64,000 nt of DNA from Amycolatopsis endophytica (GTDB taxonomy: Bacteria > Actinomycetota > Actinomycetes > Mycobacteriales > Pseudonocardiaceae): positions 310,001 to 374,000 of the forward strand of contig NZ_JACCFK010000001.1 of assembly GCF_013410405.1 (NCBI RefSeq). The letters run 5' to 3'. Under the pieces are notes generated by a model. The model searched no databases. It worked only from the letters and a program-made list of their open reading frames with translations, and was not told where the DNA came from. Positions 41,288 to 50,113 of this stretch are shown one piece after another. Each line of letters opens with the position of its first letter. Position 1 is the stretch's first letter. Both the position numbers and the translations under genes were made by a program.

Positions 41288-43146
41288 TGGCTAACCTCGT
41301 CGTCCTCGAACAGCGGGCGGATGCCGCGCGCGGCCATGATCTCGTCGTTGCCGGTGCCCGCGGCCACCATGGGCCAGACCTGGGCGTCCTTGCCGACCAC
41401 GAAGTCGATCACCACCGGGCGGTCGTTGATCTCCATGGCGCGGCGGATGACCTCGTCGACCTCGTCCTTGGTCTCACACCTCAAGCCGGCGCAGCCCAGC
41501 GCCTCGGCCAGCAGGGTGAAGTCCGGGATCCGGTGCTTGTGGGTGCCGAGGTCGGTGTTGGAGTACCGCTCGGCGTAGAACAGGTTCTGCCACTGGCGGA
41601 CCATGCCGAGGTTGCCGTTGTTGATGACGGCGACCTTGATCGGGGCGCCCTCGATGGCGCAGGTCGCGAGCTCCTGGTTGGTCATCTGGAAGCAGCCGTC
41701 GCCGTCGATGGCCCACACCTGCTTGTCCGGCACGCCGAACTTGGCGCCCATCGCGGCGGGCACGGCGTAGCCCATCGTGCCGAGGCCACCGGAGTTGAGC
41801 CAGGTGCGGGGGTTCTCGTACTTGATGAACTGCGCGGCCCACATCTGGTGCTGGCCGACACCCGCGGCGTAGACGGCGTCCGGGCCGACGAGCTGGCCGA
41901 TGCGCTCGATCACGTACTGCGGCGAGAGGGTGCCGTCGGCGGGCCACTCGTAGCCTGCCGGGAACGTGTCGCGCCACGAGCGGACCTGCGTCCACCACGG
42001 GGCCAGGTCGGGCTCACCGGTGCGCTCGGACTCGGACTTCACCGCGTCGATCAGCTCGGTGATGATCTCCGCGCAGTCCCCCACGATCGGCACGTCGGCC
42101 TTGCGGTTCTTGGAGATCTCCGCCGGGTCGATGTCGGCGTGCACGACCTTGGCCTCCGGCGCGAACGACGACAGCTGACCGGTCACGCGGTCGTCGAACC
42201 GGGCGCCCAGCGCGATCAGCAGGTCGGCGCGCTGCATCGCCGCGACCGCGGCGACCGAACCGTGCATCCCGGGCATGCCCAGGTGCTGCGGGTGCGAGTC
42301 CGGGAAGGCACCGCGGGCCATCAGGGTGGTGACCACGGGGATGCCGGTCAGCTCGGCCAGTTCCAGCAGCTGCGCGTGGGCCTGGGACTTGATCACGCCG
42401 CCGCCGACGTAGAGCACCGGGCGGCGGGCCTGCGCGATGAGCTTCGCGGCTTCGCGGACCTGCTTGCCGTGCGGGCGCAGCGTGGGCCGGTAGCCGGGCA
42501 GGTGCATCTCCGGCGGCCAGGAGAAGGAGGTCTGCTCCTGTAGAACGTCCTTGGGGATGTCGACGAGCACCGGGCCGGGACGGCCGGTGCAGGCCAGGTG
42601 GAACGCCTCGGCGATCGTGCGCGGGATGTCGGCCGGATCGGTGACCAGGAAGTTGTGCTTGGTGACCGGCATGGTGATGCCGCAGATGTCGGCTTCCTGG
42701 AACGCGTCCGTGCCGATCAGCGCCCTGGTCTGCTGGCCGGTGATCGCGACGACCGGGACGGAGTCCATGTTCGCGTCGGCCAGCGGCGTGACCAGGTTGG
42801 TCGCGCCGGGGCCGGAGGTCGCCATGCAGACCCCGACCTTGCCGGTCGCCTGCGCGTACCCGGTCGCGGCGTGCCCGGCGCCCTGCTCGTGGCGGACGAG
42901 CACGTGGCGCACCTTCGTCGAGTCCAGAAGCGGGTCGTACGCGGGCAGGATGGTGCCACCCGGGATGCCGAAGACCACCTCGACGCCCATCGATTCGAGC
43001 GACCGCACCAGCGACTGCGCACCGGTCACGCGCACCGGGGTGCCGGCGGGCGGGGTGGGCTTGGGACGGCTCCCGAGCTGGGCGGGCGACGCGGCGGCCG
43101 GAGTTGCTCCGGGTTTCGTTTCCGATCGCGACGTGGCGCTTGTCAT
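41284..43146 (-). CDS. ilvB: Acetolactate synthase large (catalytic) subunit
   Basis: A 620-aa thiamine-diphosphate enzyme. The catalytic Glu is in [15 protein letters not shown], and the ThDP motif is [17 protein letters not shown] (GDG...N). FAD-binding segments are in the middle. It makes acetolactate and acetohydroxybutyrate with IvlN-type regulation by the next gene. The N-terminal 45 residues are Pro/Ala-rich, as in other actinobacteria. ATG 43146 begins after GAGGCA; the attenuated leader lies 70-220 bases upstream. Confidence 0.97.
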
Positions 43147-43213
43147 CAGTTCTGCCTCGTGGGTCTCGTCGGGCTTCTCGTGGGGTGGACTGGGTTCGGG
43201 CTGCACGGGCAAC

Positions 43214-43264
43214 AAAAAACCCCCGCCGACCAATCAAGGTCGCACGAGGGTCGCGCGTCGACGC
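43214..43264 (-). terminator. ilvB attenuator
   Basis: Minus-strand stem built from CGACC/GGTCG plus flanking CCC/GGGG pairs (43220-43250), followed by six Us (43214-43219). An upstream segment CGCGCGTCGACGC (43252-43264, plus-strand reading) is the perfect 13-bp complement of the end of the leader peptide region (43288-43300), which gives a competing hairpin. Confidence 0.8.
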
Positions 43265-43283
43265 AGGTGGGTTCGATGGATCC

Positions 43284-43331
43284 CTACGCGTCGACGCGCG
43301 GGGGAAGTACGAGGCCAATCTGCGGGTTCAC
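43284..43331 (-). CDS. ilvB leader peptide
   Basis: A 15-residue frame, MNPQIGLVLPPRVDA, with Ile, Leu, Val, Leu and Val among its residues. The GTG lies 7 bases after a TAACGT -10 box, so it is at the very start of the transcript. Ribosome pausing here on shortage of branched-chain amino acids would change pairing of the CGTCGACGCG segment and block the terminator. Confidence 0.85.
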   Translation of the reverse strand: MNPQIGLVLPPRVDA

Positions 43332-43338
43332 GGCGCTG

Positions 43339-43368
43339 ACGTTAACGGGTCGTGACGAAGGGTGTCAA
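43339..43368 (-). promoter_or_regulatory. ilvB operon promoter
   Basis: TTGACA (43363-43368) and TAACGT (43339-43344), read on the minus strand with an 18-base spacer, form a near-consensus sigma-A-type promoter. The predicted start coincides with the GTG of the leader peptide. Confidence 0.8.
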
Positions 43369-43444
43369 CTCTGCGGGATGGTGATCCCGGATACTGGGCA
43401 CACCCGGCCGAGTCGTCCCATCCGGCGGAAGGCACCATGGAGGC

Positions 43445-43903
43445 GTGGCCGAATCCCCGCAGGAGGGCCGGAAGGCGATCTTCCGGGTCCCGCTGATCAC
43501 CCTGCTCGCCGTCGTGTTCCTGGCGGTGTGCATGATCCCCGCAGCCTTCGCCGACGTGCCCGGCCTGTGGGTCATGTACGTCATCCCGATCGGGTTGTTC
43601 GTGTACGTGGTGCGCACCCGCACGGTCGCCTCGACGCGGGGCCTGAGCGTGCGCACGGTGTTCGGTCACCGCGAGATGCCCTGGTCTTCGCTCAAGGGTC
43701 TGTCGATCAGCGGCAAGGCCAAGGTGCGGGCCGTGCTGGAGGACGGCAGCGAGGTTCCGCTGCCGTCCGTCCGCACCCGTCACCTGCCGGTGATCTCCCT
43801 GGTCAGCGACGGCCGCATGAAGGACCCGAGCGGCCTGACCGACGACCTGGACGCCGAGACCGAGCCCGCCGCCGAGGAGAAGGCCGAGAACGGCAAGGGC
43901 TGA
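43445..43903 (+). CDS. PH-domain membrane protein (Cfp6-like)
   Basis: A 152-aa protein with two hydrophobic segments (about residues 14-36 and 40-57) followed by a bacterial PH-like domain (RGLSVRTVFGHREMPWSSLKGLSI) and an acidic C-terminal tail rich in Glu/Ala. It is divergent from ilvB, the exact place of cfp6 (Rv3004) in M. tuberculosis. GTG start with GGAGG 2-6 bases upstream. Function unknown. Confidence 0.88.
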   Translation: MAESPQEGRKAIFRVPLITLLAVVFLAVCMIPAAFADVPGLWVMYVIPIGLFVYVVRTRTVASTRGLSVRTVFGHREMPWSSLKGLSISGKAKVRAVLEDGSEVPLPSVRTRHLPVISLVSDGRMKDPSGLTDDLDAETEPAAEEKAENGKG

Positions 43904-43904
43904 G

Positions 43905-44105
43905 TCAGCGCGCCCAGTCCTCGATCCGCGCCCCGGCCCGGAACCGCAACGCCGGATCCGTGTAGCGCGCCTCCGGTACCGCGTAGAGCGCGTCCATCGC
44001 CAACCGCTGTCCCGCGTACGCCGGCGCGTAGGCGGCCAGTTCCTCCTCGCTCGCCACCAGCCCGGCGGCGTCGAGCAGTCCGCGCGTCATCGTCAGGTCG
44101 TCCAT
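43905..44105 (-). CDS. Small AtzG-like partner of the amidase
   Basis: A 66-aa protein located 12 bases after the amidase stop, with AGGAG before its ATG. The ending YAVPEARYTDPALRFRAG resembles the C-terminal pattern of AtzG/GatC-like proteins (a short helical stretch then PxPxFxP-like residues), which wrap amidase-signature enzymes. This suggests an amidase subunit; the similarity is weak and the role is inferred from size, pattern and operon place. Confidence 0.65.
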   Translation of the reverse strand: MDDLTMTRGLLDAAGLVASEEELAAYAPAYAGQRLAMDALYAVPEARYTDPALRFRAGARIEDWAR

Positions 44106-44117
44106 GTCCGTCTCCTT

Positions 44118-45527
44118 TCAGGCCGCGGTCACGTCGGCCGTCCGCGGCACGCGCAGGTGCCAGTCGGTGCTCTGCTGGAACGCGTCGCCCGCCCGCAGGA
44201 TCGCGGCCTCGCCGAACGCGGGCCCGGCGAGCTGCAGTGACAACGGCATCCCGTCGGCGGTGAAGCCCATCGGCACGGCGAGCACGGGGTTGCCGACGCT
44301 GTCCCAGTACGGCGTGAAGATCAGCGAGAACAGCTCGCTCACGTCGACGCCGCCGGTGGGTGTGGTCAGGCTGGCGAAGGCCGGGGCGCCGACCGCCGCG
44401 GTGGGCGCGGCGATCACGTCCACGGTCTCGAACAACCGTGCCACCGCGTCCTGCGCGACCCGCCGCACCCGCTGGGCCTGCACGTAGTCGGCGCCGGACA
44501 CCATCGCGCCGGTCACCACCATCGCGCGCGTCGCGGCGTAGTAGTCGCCCCAGCGGCCGGCGAGGTCATTGCGGTGGTAGGCCAGAGCCTCGCAGCCCAT
44601 GGTCACCATGTCCGCGGTGATCATCTCCGCCCGGTACGGCAGCGTGACCTCGGTGACCGTCGCGCCCTGCTCGGCGAGCACCGCGACCGCCGCGTCGAAC
44701 GTGCTTTCCAGCGCCGGGTCCGCGTGGTCCGGGAAGTGCCCTTCGCGGACCACGCCGATCCGCAGCCCGGTCAGATCGCCGTCGAACCCCGGCGCGGTGA
44801 ACGGCGCGTCCACGCAGTCGGGGTCGCTGGCGTCCAGTCCGGCCAGCACCTCCAGCACCGCGGCGCAGTCCTTGGCGGAGCGGGCCAGTGGCCCGATGTG
44901 GTCGAGGCTGTACCCGAGCGGCACGCATCCGGACTTCGGGACCCGGCCGAACGTCGGCATCAGGCCGCTGACCCCGCAGAACGCCGCCGGGATGCGGATG
45001 CTGCCCGCGGTGTCGGTGCCGAGACCGGCGAGGAACATCCCGGCCGCGACGCCGCTGCCGGTGCCGGAACTGGAGCCGCCGGGCCAGGTGTCGGGGTTCC
45101 ACGGGTTGCGCGGGACCGGGAACGGCTTGGTGTCGTCGGGCATACCGCACGCGAACTCCATCGTGGACGTCTTGCCCGTGATCACCGCGCCCGCGGCCTT
45201 GAGGCGGGCGACCACCGGGGCGTCCCTGCCCGCCCCCCAGGCCGGATCGAGGACCAGGCTCTGCGCGGTCGTCGGGCCCTCGGCCATCGCGATGATGTCC
45301 TTGACGCCGAACGGGATCCCGTGCAGTGGGCCGCGGTCCTCGCCGCGGGCCAGTTCGGCGTCGGCCTCCGCGGCGCGTTCGAGGGCGTAGGCGTCGAGGC
45401 GGTGCAGGTAGGTGCCGACCTCGCCGTCGAGCCGGTCGGCGGCGGCGATCGCGGCTTCGGTCAGTGCGACGGACGTGGTGGTGCCGTCGCGCAGGGCGGC
45501 GGCCGCGTCGGTGAGGGTGTGGGTCAT
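44118..45527 (-). CDS. Amidase-signature hydrolase
   Basis: A 469-aa enzyme of the amidase signature family. The Ser-cisSer-Lys triad is visible: Lys in HGIPFGVKDII, and the two Ser in the GGSSSGTGSGVAAG region with the nucleophile in DTAGSIRIPAAF. It hydrolyses an amide, ureide or similar; the substrate is unknown. It overlaps the upstream GntR gene by 4 bases and is followed by a small AtzG-like gene, in one operon with an NCS1 permease, so it probably acts on the imported compound. Confidence 0.92.
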   Translation of the reverse strand: MTHTLTDAAAALRDGTTTSVALTEAAIAAADRLDGEVGTYLHRLDAYALERAAEADAELARGEDRGPLHGIPFGVKDIIAMAEGPTTAQSLVLDPAWGAGRDAPVVARLKAAGAVITGKTSTMEFACGMPDDTKPFPVPRNPWNPDTWPGGSSSGTGSGVAAGMFLAGLGTDTAGSIRIPAAFCGVSGLMPTFGRVPKSGCVPLGYSLDHIGPLARSAKDCAAVLEVLAGLDASDPDCVDAPFTAPGFDGDLTGLRIGVVREGHFPDHADPALESTFDAAVAVLAEQGATVTEVTLPYRAEMITADMVTMGCEALAYHRNDLAGRWGDYYAATRAMVVTGAMVSGADYVQAQRVRRVAQDAVARLFETVDVIAAPTAAVGAPAFASLTTPTGGVDVSELFSLIFTPYWDSVGNPVLAVPMGFTADGMPLSLQLAGPAFGEAAILRAGDAFQQSTDWHLRVPRTADVTAA

Positions 45528-46345
45528 GCTTCGCTCCCGGGGAGTCGGAGGCCGCGCGAGACGAACCGGAACCGGTCCGCGCGGGTGTGGATGAAGGCCA
45601 GGTCGAACAACCGGCCCGCGGGGTCGGCGATGGTCTGCTCGGTGACCAGGACGGGCGCGCCGACCGGGATCCGGAGGATGTCGCCGATCAGCGGGTCGGC
45701 GGGCTCGGCGCCGATGACGAACTCGGACTGTCCGAACTCGACACCGGCGTCGGCCATGAGCGCGTACCAGTCGGTCACGAACGGGCAGTCCCGCAGCCGC
45801 CCGGCCTCGGGGAAGAGCGCGTAGTTGGTGGCGAGCCAGATCGGCTCCTCTTCGTAGAGCGCGACGTACTCCAGGCGCAGGCACGGGGTTCCGGCCGGCA
45901 CGCCGAGCCGGTCGGCGACCGCGGCGGGCGCCGGGATCTCGGAGCGGTCCAGCATCCACGGCCGCGTGCGGCGGTTGAGCAGGCTGCGCTCGTCCGGGCT
46001 GGTCGCGCCGTGCGCCGCGATGAGCCGTTCGTCGACCGGCCGGACGACGGCGTGCGTGCCGATGCCCTGGGTCCGCTCGATGAGCCCCTCGGCCCGCAAC
46101 AGGGACAGCGCCTCGCGAACCGTGCCGCGGGACGCGCCGTGGGCGGCCATCAGCTCGGCCTCGGCGGGCAGGTGCCCGTCGGGGTACCGGCCGCCCTGCA
46201 CCGCCGCGCGGATCATGTCCCGCAGCCGCCGGACGTCGTGAACCCGCGCCGCACCACGTGAAGCGGACCTCATTCCGGGGGACGCTAAGGAGCGTCGTTT
46301 GCCGATGGGTCTCCACGGCATCACCGCCGTGTTACCGCTGCTCAT
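45524..46345 (-). CDS. GntR-family (HutC/UTRA type) regulator
   Basis: A 273-aa regulator with a GntR winged helix (about 45-100; GHLPAEAELMAAHGASRGTVREALSLLRAEGLIERTQGIGT) and a UTRA ligand domain (MLDRSEIPAPAAVADRLGV, LRLEYVALYEEEPIWLATNYALFPE). ATG 46345 overlaps the permease stop and has GGAGG 4 bases upstream. It sits inside the operon it probably controls, and a long inverted repeat before the permease is its candidate site. Confidence 0.9.
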   Translation of the reverse strand: MSSGNTAVMPWRPIGKRRSLASPGMRSASRGAARVHDVRRLRDMIRAAVQGGRYPDGHLPAEAELMAAHGASRGTVREALSLLRAEGLIERTQGIGTHAVVRPVDERLIAAHGATSPDERSLLNRRTRPWMLDRSEIPAPAAVADRLGVPAGTPCLRLEYVALYEEEPIWLATNYALFPEAGRLRDCPFVTDWYALMADAGVEFGQSEFVIGAEPADPLIGDILRIPVGAPVLVTEQTIADPAGRLFDLAFIHTRADRFRFVSRGLRLPGSEA

Positions 46346-47988
46346 GCGACCTCCAGTTCCTTCGCGGGGGCGAACTTCGGCATGCCGAGCGGCACGGAAC
46401 CCCTCGGTGGGCGCCACGCGCTGGGTTTGCAGACGTCGTGGCAGGCGCCTTCGGTGGAGCAGCACAGGGAGCAGATCGTGCCGCCGTGGAAGGGGCACGT
46501 CGCCATGTCTTCGACGTCGTAGCTGCCCTCGCACACCGAGCACGGCAGCTCCGTGGCGCCTGCGGGCAGCACCGACTCGCGGGCGATGTACCAGCGTCCG
46601 CGTGTCGCGGCTGCGACGACCGGGGGCAGCACCAGCGCCAGGCCGAGCGCGATGAACGGCGACAGCGCGGCCGCCCCGGCCCCGAACGCGCCGTAGTAGG
46701 CGGCCATCGACACGGCACCGGCCACGATCATCGACCCGAACCCGACCGGGTTGACGTTGTAGAGGTGCGCGCGGTGGAACACCAGTTGCGGTGGCGCCAG
46801 CTTGAGCCAGCGCTTGTTGATCACCAGGTCGGCCACCATCGCCGCGATCCACGCGACACCGACGTTGGAGTACCAGGCGAGCACCTCGACGATGTGGCTG
46901 AAGATGTCGATCTCCATCAGCACCAGCGACAGCCCGACCTGCAGGAACACCCATGCCGCGCGACCGGGGTGGCGGTGCAGCAGCCGGGAGAAGAAGTTCG
47001 ACCAGGACAGCGACCCCGAGTAGGTGTTCATGATGTTGATCTTGATCTGGGACAGCAGCACCAGGACGCCCGCGAGGATCAGCGCCACCGTGTGGTTGCC
47101 GGTCAACCGTTCGTAGACCGTGGTGAACAGGTCGACCGGGACGCCCACGTGCTCGGCCCCGACCTTCGTCGAGGCGTACCCGACCAGCAGCGTCGAGGCG
47201 AAGAAGATCCCGACGGCGAACAACGCGAAACCGGGCCCGCCCATGATCACCGCCAGCCGCCAGCGCCCCCGCTTCCCCGGCGACGGATCGGGCATCAGCC
47301 GCAGGTAGTCGCCCTGCTCACCGACCTGCGTGGCCAGCGACAACTGCGCCGCGGCGATCGTGAACACCGCGAGCACGGTCATCCCGGCCAGCCCGGCGGG
47401 CGAGACGGTCGACGGGTGCACCATGTTGTGCCCCGCGTCCGGAGCCGTCGCGGCGGTGCCGAGCGCGAGCCCGATCAACGCGATCCAGATCGGCCAGGTC
47501 CACGCCTGGAACCTGGCGCTGAACGTCATCCCGTACAGGGTCAGCGGGATCATCACCGCCGACACCACGACGTAGGAGAGGTGGATGTCCAGTCCGGACA
47601 GCGCGGTCACCGCCTGCGCCATGATCGCGCCCTCGTAGGCGAGGAAGATCAGCGTGTACGTGGCGTAGACCAGCGAGGTCAGCGTGGATCCCAGGTACCC
47701 GAAGCCGGAGCCGCGGGTGAGCAGGTCGATGTCGACGTGCCTGCGGGCGATCGCGAAGGCGATCACCAGGGTCAGCGGCAGCGTCACCGCGGCCGCGACC
47801 AGGAAACCGGTCAGCGCGTTCGCGAAACCGAACGCGTCCACGAAGGCGGCGTCGAGCGCGTAGCCCGCCATCGCGGAGATGCCGACCAGGCAGGACAGGA
47901 AGACCATCCACGGCGACCACTTCCGGAACGCGGCCGGGGTGTAGCGCAGCGAGTAGTCTTCCATTTCCGGGTTGTCAGCGAGGCCCAT
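46342..47988 (-). CDS. NCS1-family permease with Cys-rich C-terminal domain
   Basis: A 548-aa transporter of the nucleobase-cation-symport-1 type with about 12 membrane helices ([61 protein letters not shown]). The usual substrates are purines, pyrimidines, hydantoins or allantoin. Unusually, after the last helix comes a cytosolic tail (about 481-548) with eight Cys (483, 486, 498, 506, 509, 510, 516, 520) and two His, spaced like a zinc finger (PCSVC, CPFHGG, ICSLCC, ACHDVC). First gene of the operon with GntR, amidase and the small partner. Confidence 0.9.
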   Translation of the reverse strand: MGLADNPEMEDYSLRYTPAAFRKWSPWMVFLSCLVGISAMAGYALDAAFVDAFGFANALTGFLVAAAVTLPLTLVIAFAIARRHVDIDLLTRGSGFGYLGSTLTSLVYATYTLIFLAYEGAIMAQAVTALSGLDIHLSYVVVSAVMIPLTLYGMTFSARFQAWTWPIWIALIGLALGTAATAPDAGHNMVHPSTVSPAGLAGMTVLAVFTIAAAQLSLATQVGEQGDYLRLMPDPSPGKRGRWRLAVIMGGPGFALFAVGIFFASTLLVGYASTKVGAEHVGVPVDLFTTVYERLTGNHTVALILAGVLVLLSQIKINIMNTYSGSLSWSNFFSRLLHRHPGRAAWVFLQVGLSLVLMEIDIFSHIVEVLAWYSNVGVAWIAAMVADLVINKRWLKLAPPQLVFHRAHLYNVNPVGFGSMIVAGAVSMAAYYGAFGAGAAALSPFIALGLALVLPPVVAAATRGRWYIARESVLPAGATELPCSVCEGSYDVEDMATCPFHGGTICSLCCSTEGACHDVCKPSAWRPPRGSVPLGMPKFAPAKELEVA

Positions 47989-48039
47989 GTGCGATCCCTT
48001 CGCTCGTGTCGGGCGAAAGCTAGGAATCGCGTATTGCGT

Positions 48040-48074
48040 CGGCGTATCCGGTTCCATTGCGCCCGGTTACGCCG
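48040..48074 (-). promoter_or_regulatory. Long inverted repeat upstream of the permease operon
   Basis: CGGCGTATCCGG (48040-48051) and CCGGTTACGCCG (48063-48074) are 12-bp arms with one mismatch around 11 bases, 52-86 bases before the permease ATG. A TAGCTT -10-like box lies between it and the gene. Probable operator of the operon's GntR protein. Confidence 0.6.
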
Positions 48075-48189
48075 GATCCCATTCCGTGGACACCGGCCCT
48101 GACCTGCGGTTTCCTATTCGGGACGGAGGGCTGCGCCGATTGTCGTGTGTGATGGGCCGCCGGATGACCGCGCGGAGATCGAGCGGGCG

Positions 48190-48195
48190 TAATCT
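48190..48195 (+). promoter_or_regulatory. -10 box of a leaderless ilvD promoter
   Basis: TAATCT stands 7 bases before the ilvD ATG and there is no ribosome site in between, so the mRNA probably begins at the start codon. No leader peptide or attenuator precedes ilvD, unlike ilvB and cimA. Confidence 0.6.
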
Positions 48196-48202
48196 GGCTG
48201 GC

Positions 48203-50047
48203 ATGCCTGCTCTGCGTTCCCGCACAACCACCCATGGCCGCAACGCCGCGGGTGCCCGGTCCCTCTGGCGGGCCACCGGGCTGACCGACGGTGACTTCGG
48301 CAAGCCGATCGTCGCGATCGCCAACTCCTACACCCAGTTCGTGCCGGGGCACGTACACCTCAAGGACCTCGGCGACATCGTGGCCGAGGGGATCCGCGAG
48401 GCCGGTGGCGTGGCGCGTGAGTTCCACACGATCGCGGTGGACGACGGCATCGCGATGGGGCACAGCGGCATGCTCTACTCGCTGCCCTCGCGCGAGATCA
48501 TCGCCGACTCGGTCGAGTACATGGTGAACGCGCACCAGGCCGACGCGCTCGTGTGCATCTCCAACTGCGACAAGATCACGCCGGGCATGCTCAACGCCGC
48601 GATGCGGCTCAACATCCCGGTCGTGTTCGTCTCCGGCGGCCCGATGGAGGCCGGCAAGGCGGTCGTCGTGGACGGGGTCGCGCACGCCCCGACCGACCTG
48701 ATCACCAGCATCTCCGCCTCCGCCAACCCGGCGGTGGACGAGGACGGTCTGTCCATCGTGGAGCGCTCCGCGTGCCCGACCTGCGGGTCGTGCTCGGGGA
48801 TGTTCACCGCGAACTCCATGAACTGCCTGACCGAGGCGCTGGGCCTGTCGCTGCCGGGCAACGGCTCGACACTGGCCACGCACGCCGCGCGCCGCAAGCT
48901 GTTCGAAGACGCCGGCCGCACCGTCATGGAGCTGTGCAAGCGCTGGTACGGCGAGGACGACGACAGCGTGCTGCCCCGCTCGATCGCCAACCGCCAGGCG
49001 TTCGAGAACGCGATGGCGCTGGACATGGCGATGGGCGGCTCCACCAACACGGTGCTGCACATCCTCGCCGCCGCGCAGGAGGGCGAGGTCGACTTCACGA
49101 TCGACGACATCGACGCCATCGGCCGTCGCGTGCCGTGCCTGTCGAAGGTCGCGCCGAACTCCGACTACCACATGGAGGACGTGCACCGCGCGGGCGGAAT
49201 CCCGGCGATCCTCGGTGAGCTGAACCGGGCGGGCCTGCTCAACACCGGCGTCACCTCGGTGCACTCGCCGACGCTGGAGCAGTGGCTGTCCACCTGGGAC
49301 ATCCGCGGCGGTTCGCCGTCGGACGAGGCGGTCGAGCTGTTCCACGCCGCGCCCGGCGGGGTCCGCACCACGGAGGCGTTCTCGACGTCGAACCGCTGGA
49401 GCTCGCTGGACACCGACGCCGCCGGTGGCTGCATCCACGACATCGAGCACGCCTACACCAAGGACGGCGGACTCGCGATCCTGCGCGGCAACCTGGCCGA
49501 GAACGGAGCCGTCATCAAGTCGGCGGGCATCGACGAGGAGCTCTGGCGGTTCCAGGGTCCGGCGCACGTGCTGGAGAGCCAGGAGGAGGCCGTGTCGGCC
49601 ATCCTGGCCAAGAAGATCCAGCCCGGCGAGGTGCTCGTGATCCGCTACGAGGGTCCGGCGGGCGGGCCGGGCATGCAGGAGATGCTGCACCCGACGGCGT
49701 TCCTGAAGGGTTCGGGCCTGGGCAAGAAGTGCGCCCTGATCACCGACGGCCGCTTCTCCGGCGGCTCGTCGGGCATCTCGGTCGGTCACATTTCCCCCGA
49801 GGCCGCGTCCGGCGGCACGATCGGTCTGGTGCAGACGGGTGACCAGATCCTGATCGACGTGCACGAGCGCAAGCTCGAACTGCTGGTGGACGCCGACGTG
49901 CTGGCCGAGCGCCGCGCGAAGATGGACGCCTCCGAGCGCCCGTGGCAGCCCGCCGAGCGGCAGCGCCCGATCACGGCCGCACTGCGTGCCTACGCCCGGA
50001 TGGCCACTTCGGCCGACACCGGTGCGGTGCGCGACCCGAACAAGTAG
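48203..50047 (+). CDS. ilvD: Dihydroxy-acid dehydratase
   Basis: A 614-aa iron-sulfur dehydratase, the common third step of valine, leucine and isoleucine synthesis. Cluster cysteines are in [14 protein letters not shown] and in [21 protein letters not shown]; the C-terminal [20 protein letters not shown] is intact. ATG 48203 starts at the conserved [16 protein letters not shown]. Closed by a strong terminator. Confidence 0.98.
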   Translation: MPALRSRTTTHGRNAAGARSLWRATGLTDGDFGKPIVAIANSYTQFVPGHVHLKDLGDIVAEGIREAGGVAREFHTIAVDDGIAMGHSGMLYSLPSREIIADSVEYMVNAHQADALVCISNCDKITPGMLNAAMRLNIPVVFVSGGPMEAGKAVVVDGVAHAPTDLITSISASANPAVDEDGLSIVERSACPTCGSCSGMFTANSMNCLTEALGLSLPGNGSTLATHAARRKLFEDAGRTVMELCKRWYGEDDDSVLPRSIANRQAFENAMALDMAMGGSTNTVLHILAAAQEGEVDFTIDDIDAIGRRVPCLSKVAPNSDYHMEDVHRAGGIPAILGELNRAGLLNTGVTSVHSPTLEQWLSTWDIRGGSPSDEAVELFHAAPGGVRTTEAFSTSNRWSSLDTDAAGGCIHDIEHAYTKDGGLAILRGNLAENGAVIKSAGIDEELWRFQGPAHVLESQEEAVSAILAKKIQPGEVLVIRYEGPAGGPGMQEMLHPTAFLKGSGLGKKCALITDGRFSGGSSGISVGHISPEAASGGTIGLVQTGDQILIDVHERKLELLVDADVLAERRAKMDASERPWQPAERQRPITAALRAYARMATSADTGAVRDPNK

Positions 50048-50063
50048 GAAACCCCCAGGCGAA

Positions 50064-50094
50064 GGGCCTCAGCCGATCCGGCTGAGGCCCTTTT
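50064..50094 (+). terminator. ilvD terminator
   Basis: Perfect 11-bp stem GGGCCTCAGCC with a 5-nt loop and four Ts, 16 bases after the ilvD stop. Confidence 0.93.
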
Positions 50095-50113
50095 GTCGTA
50101 CCCGGGTGTCACA

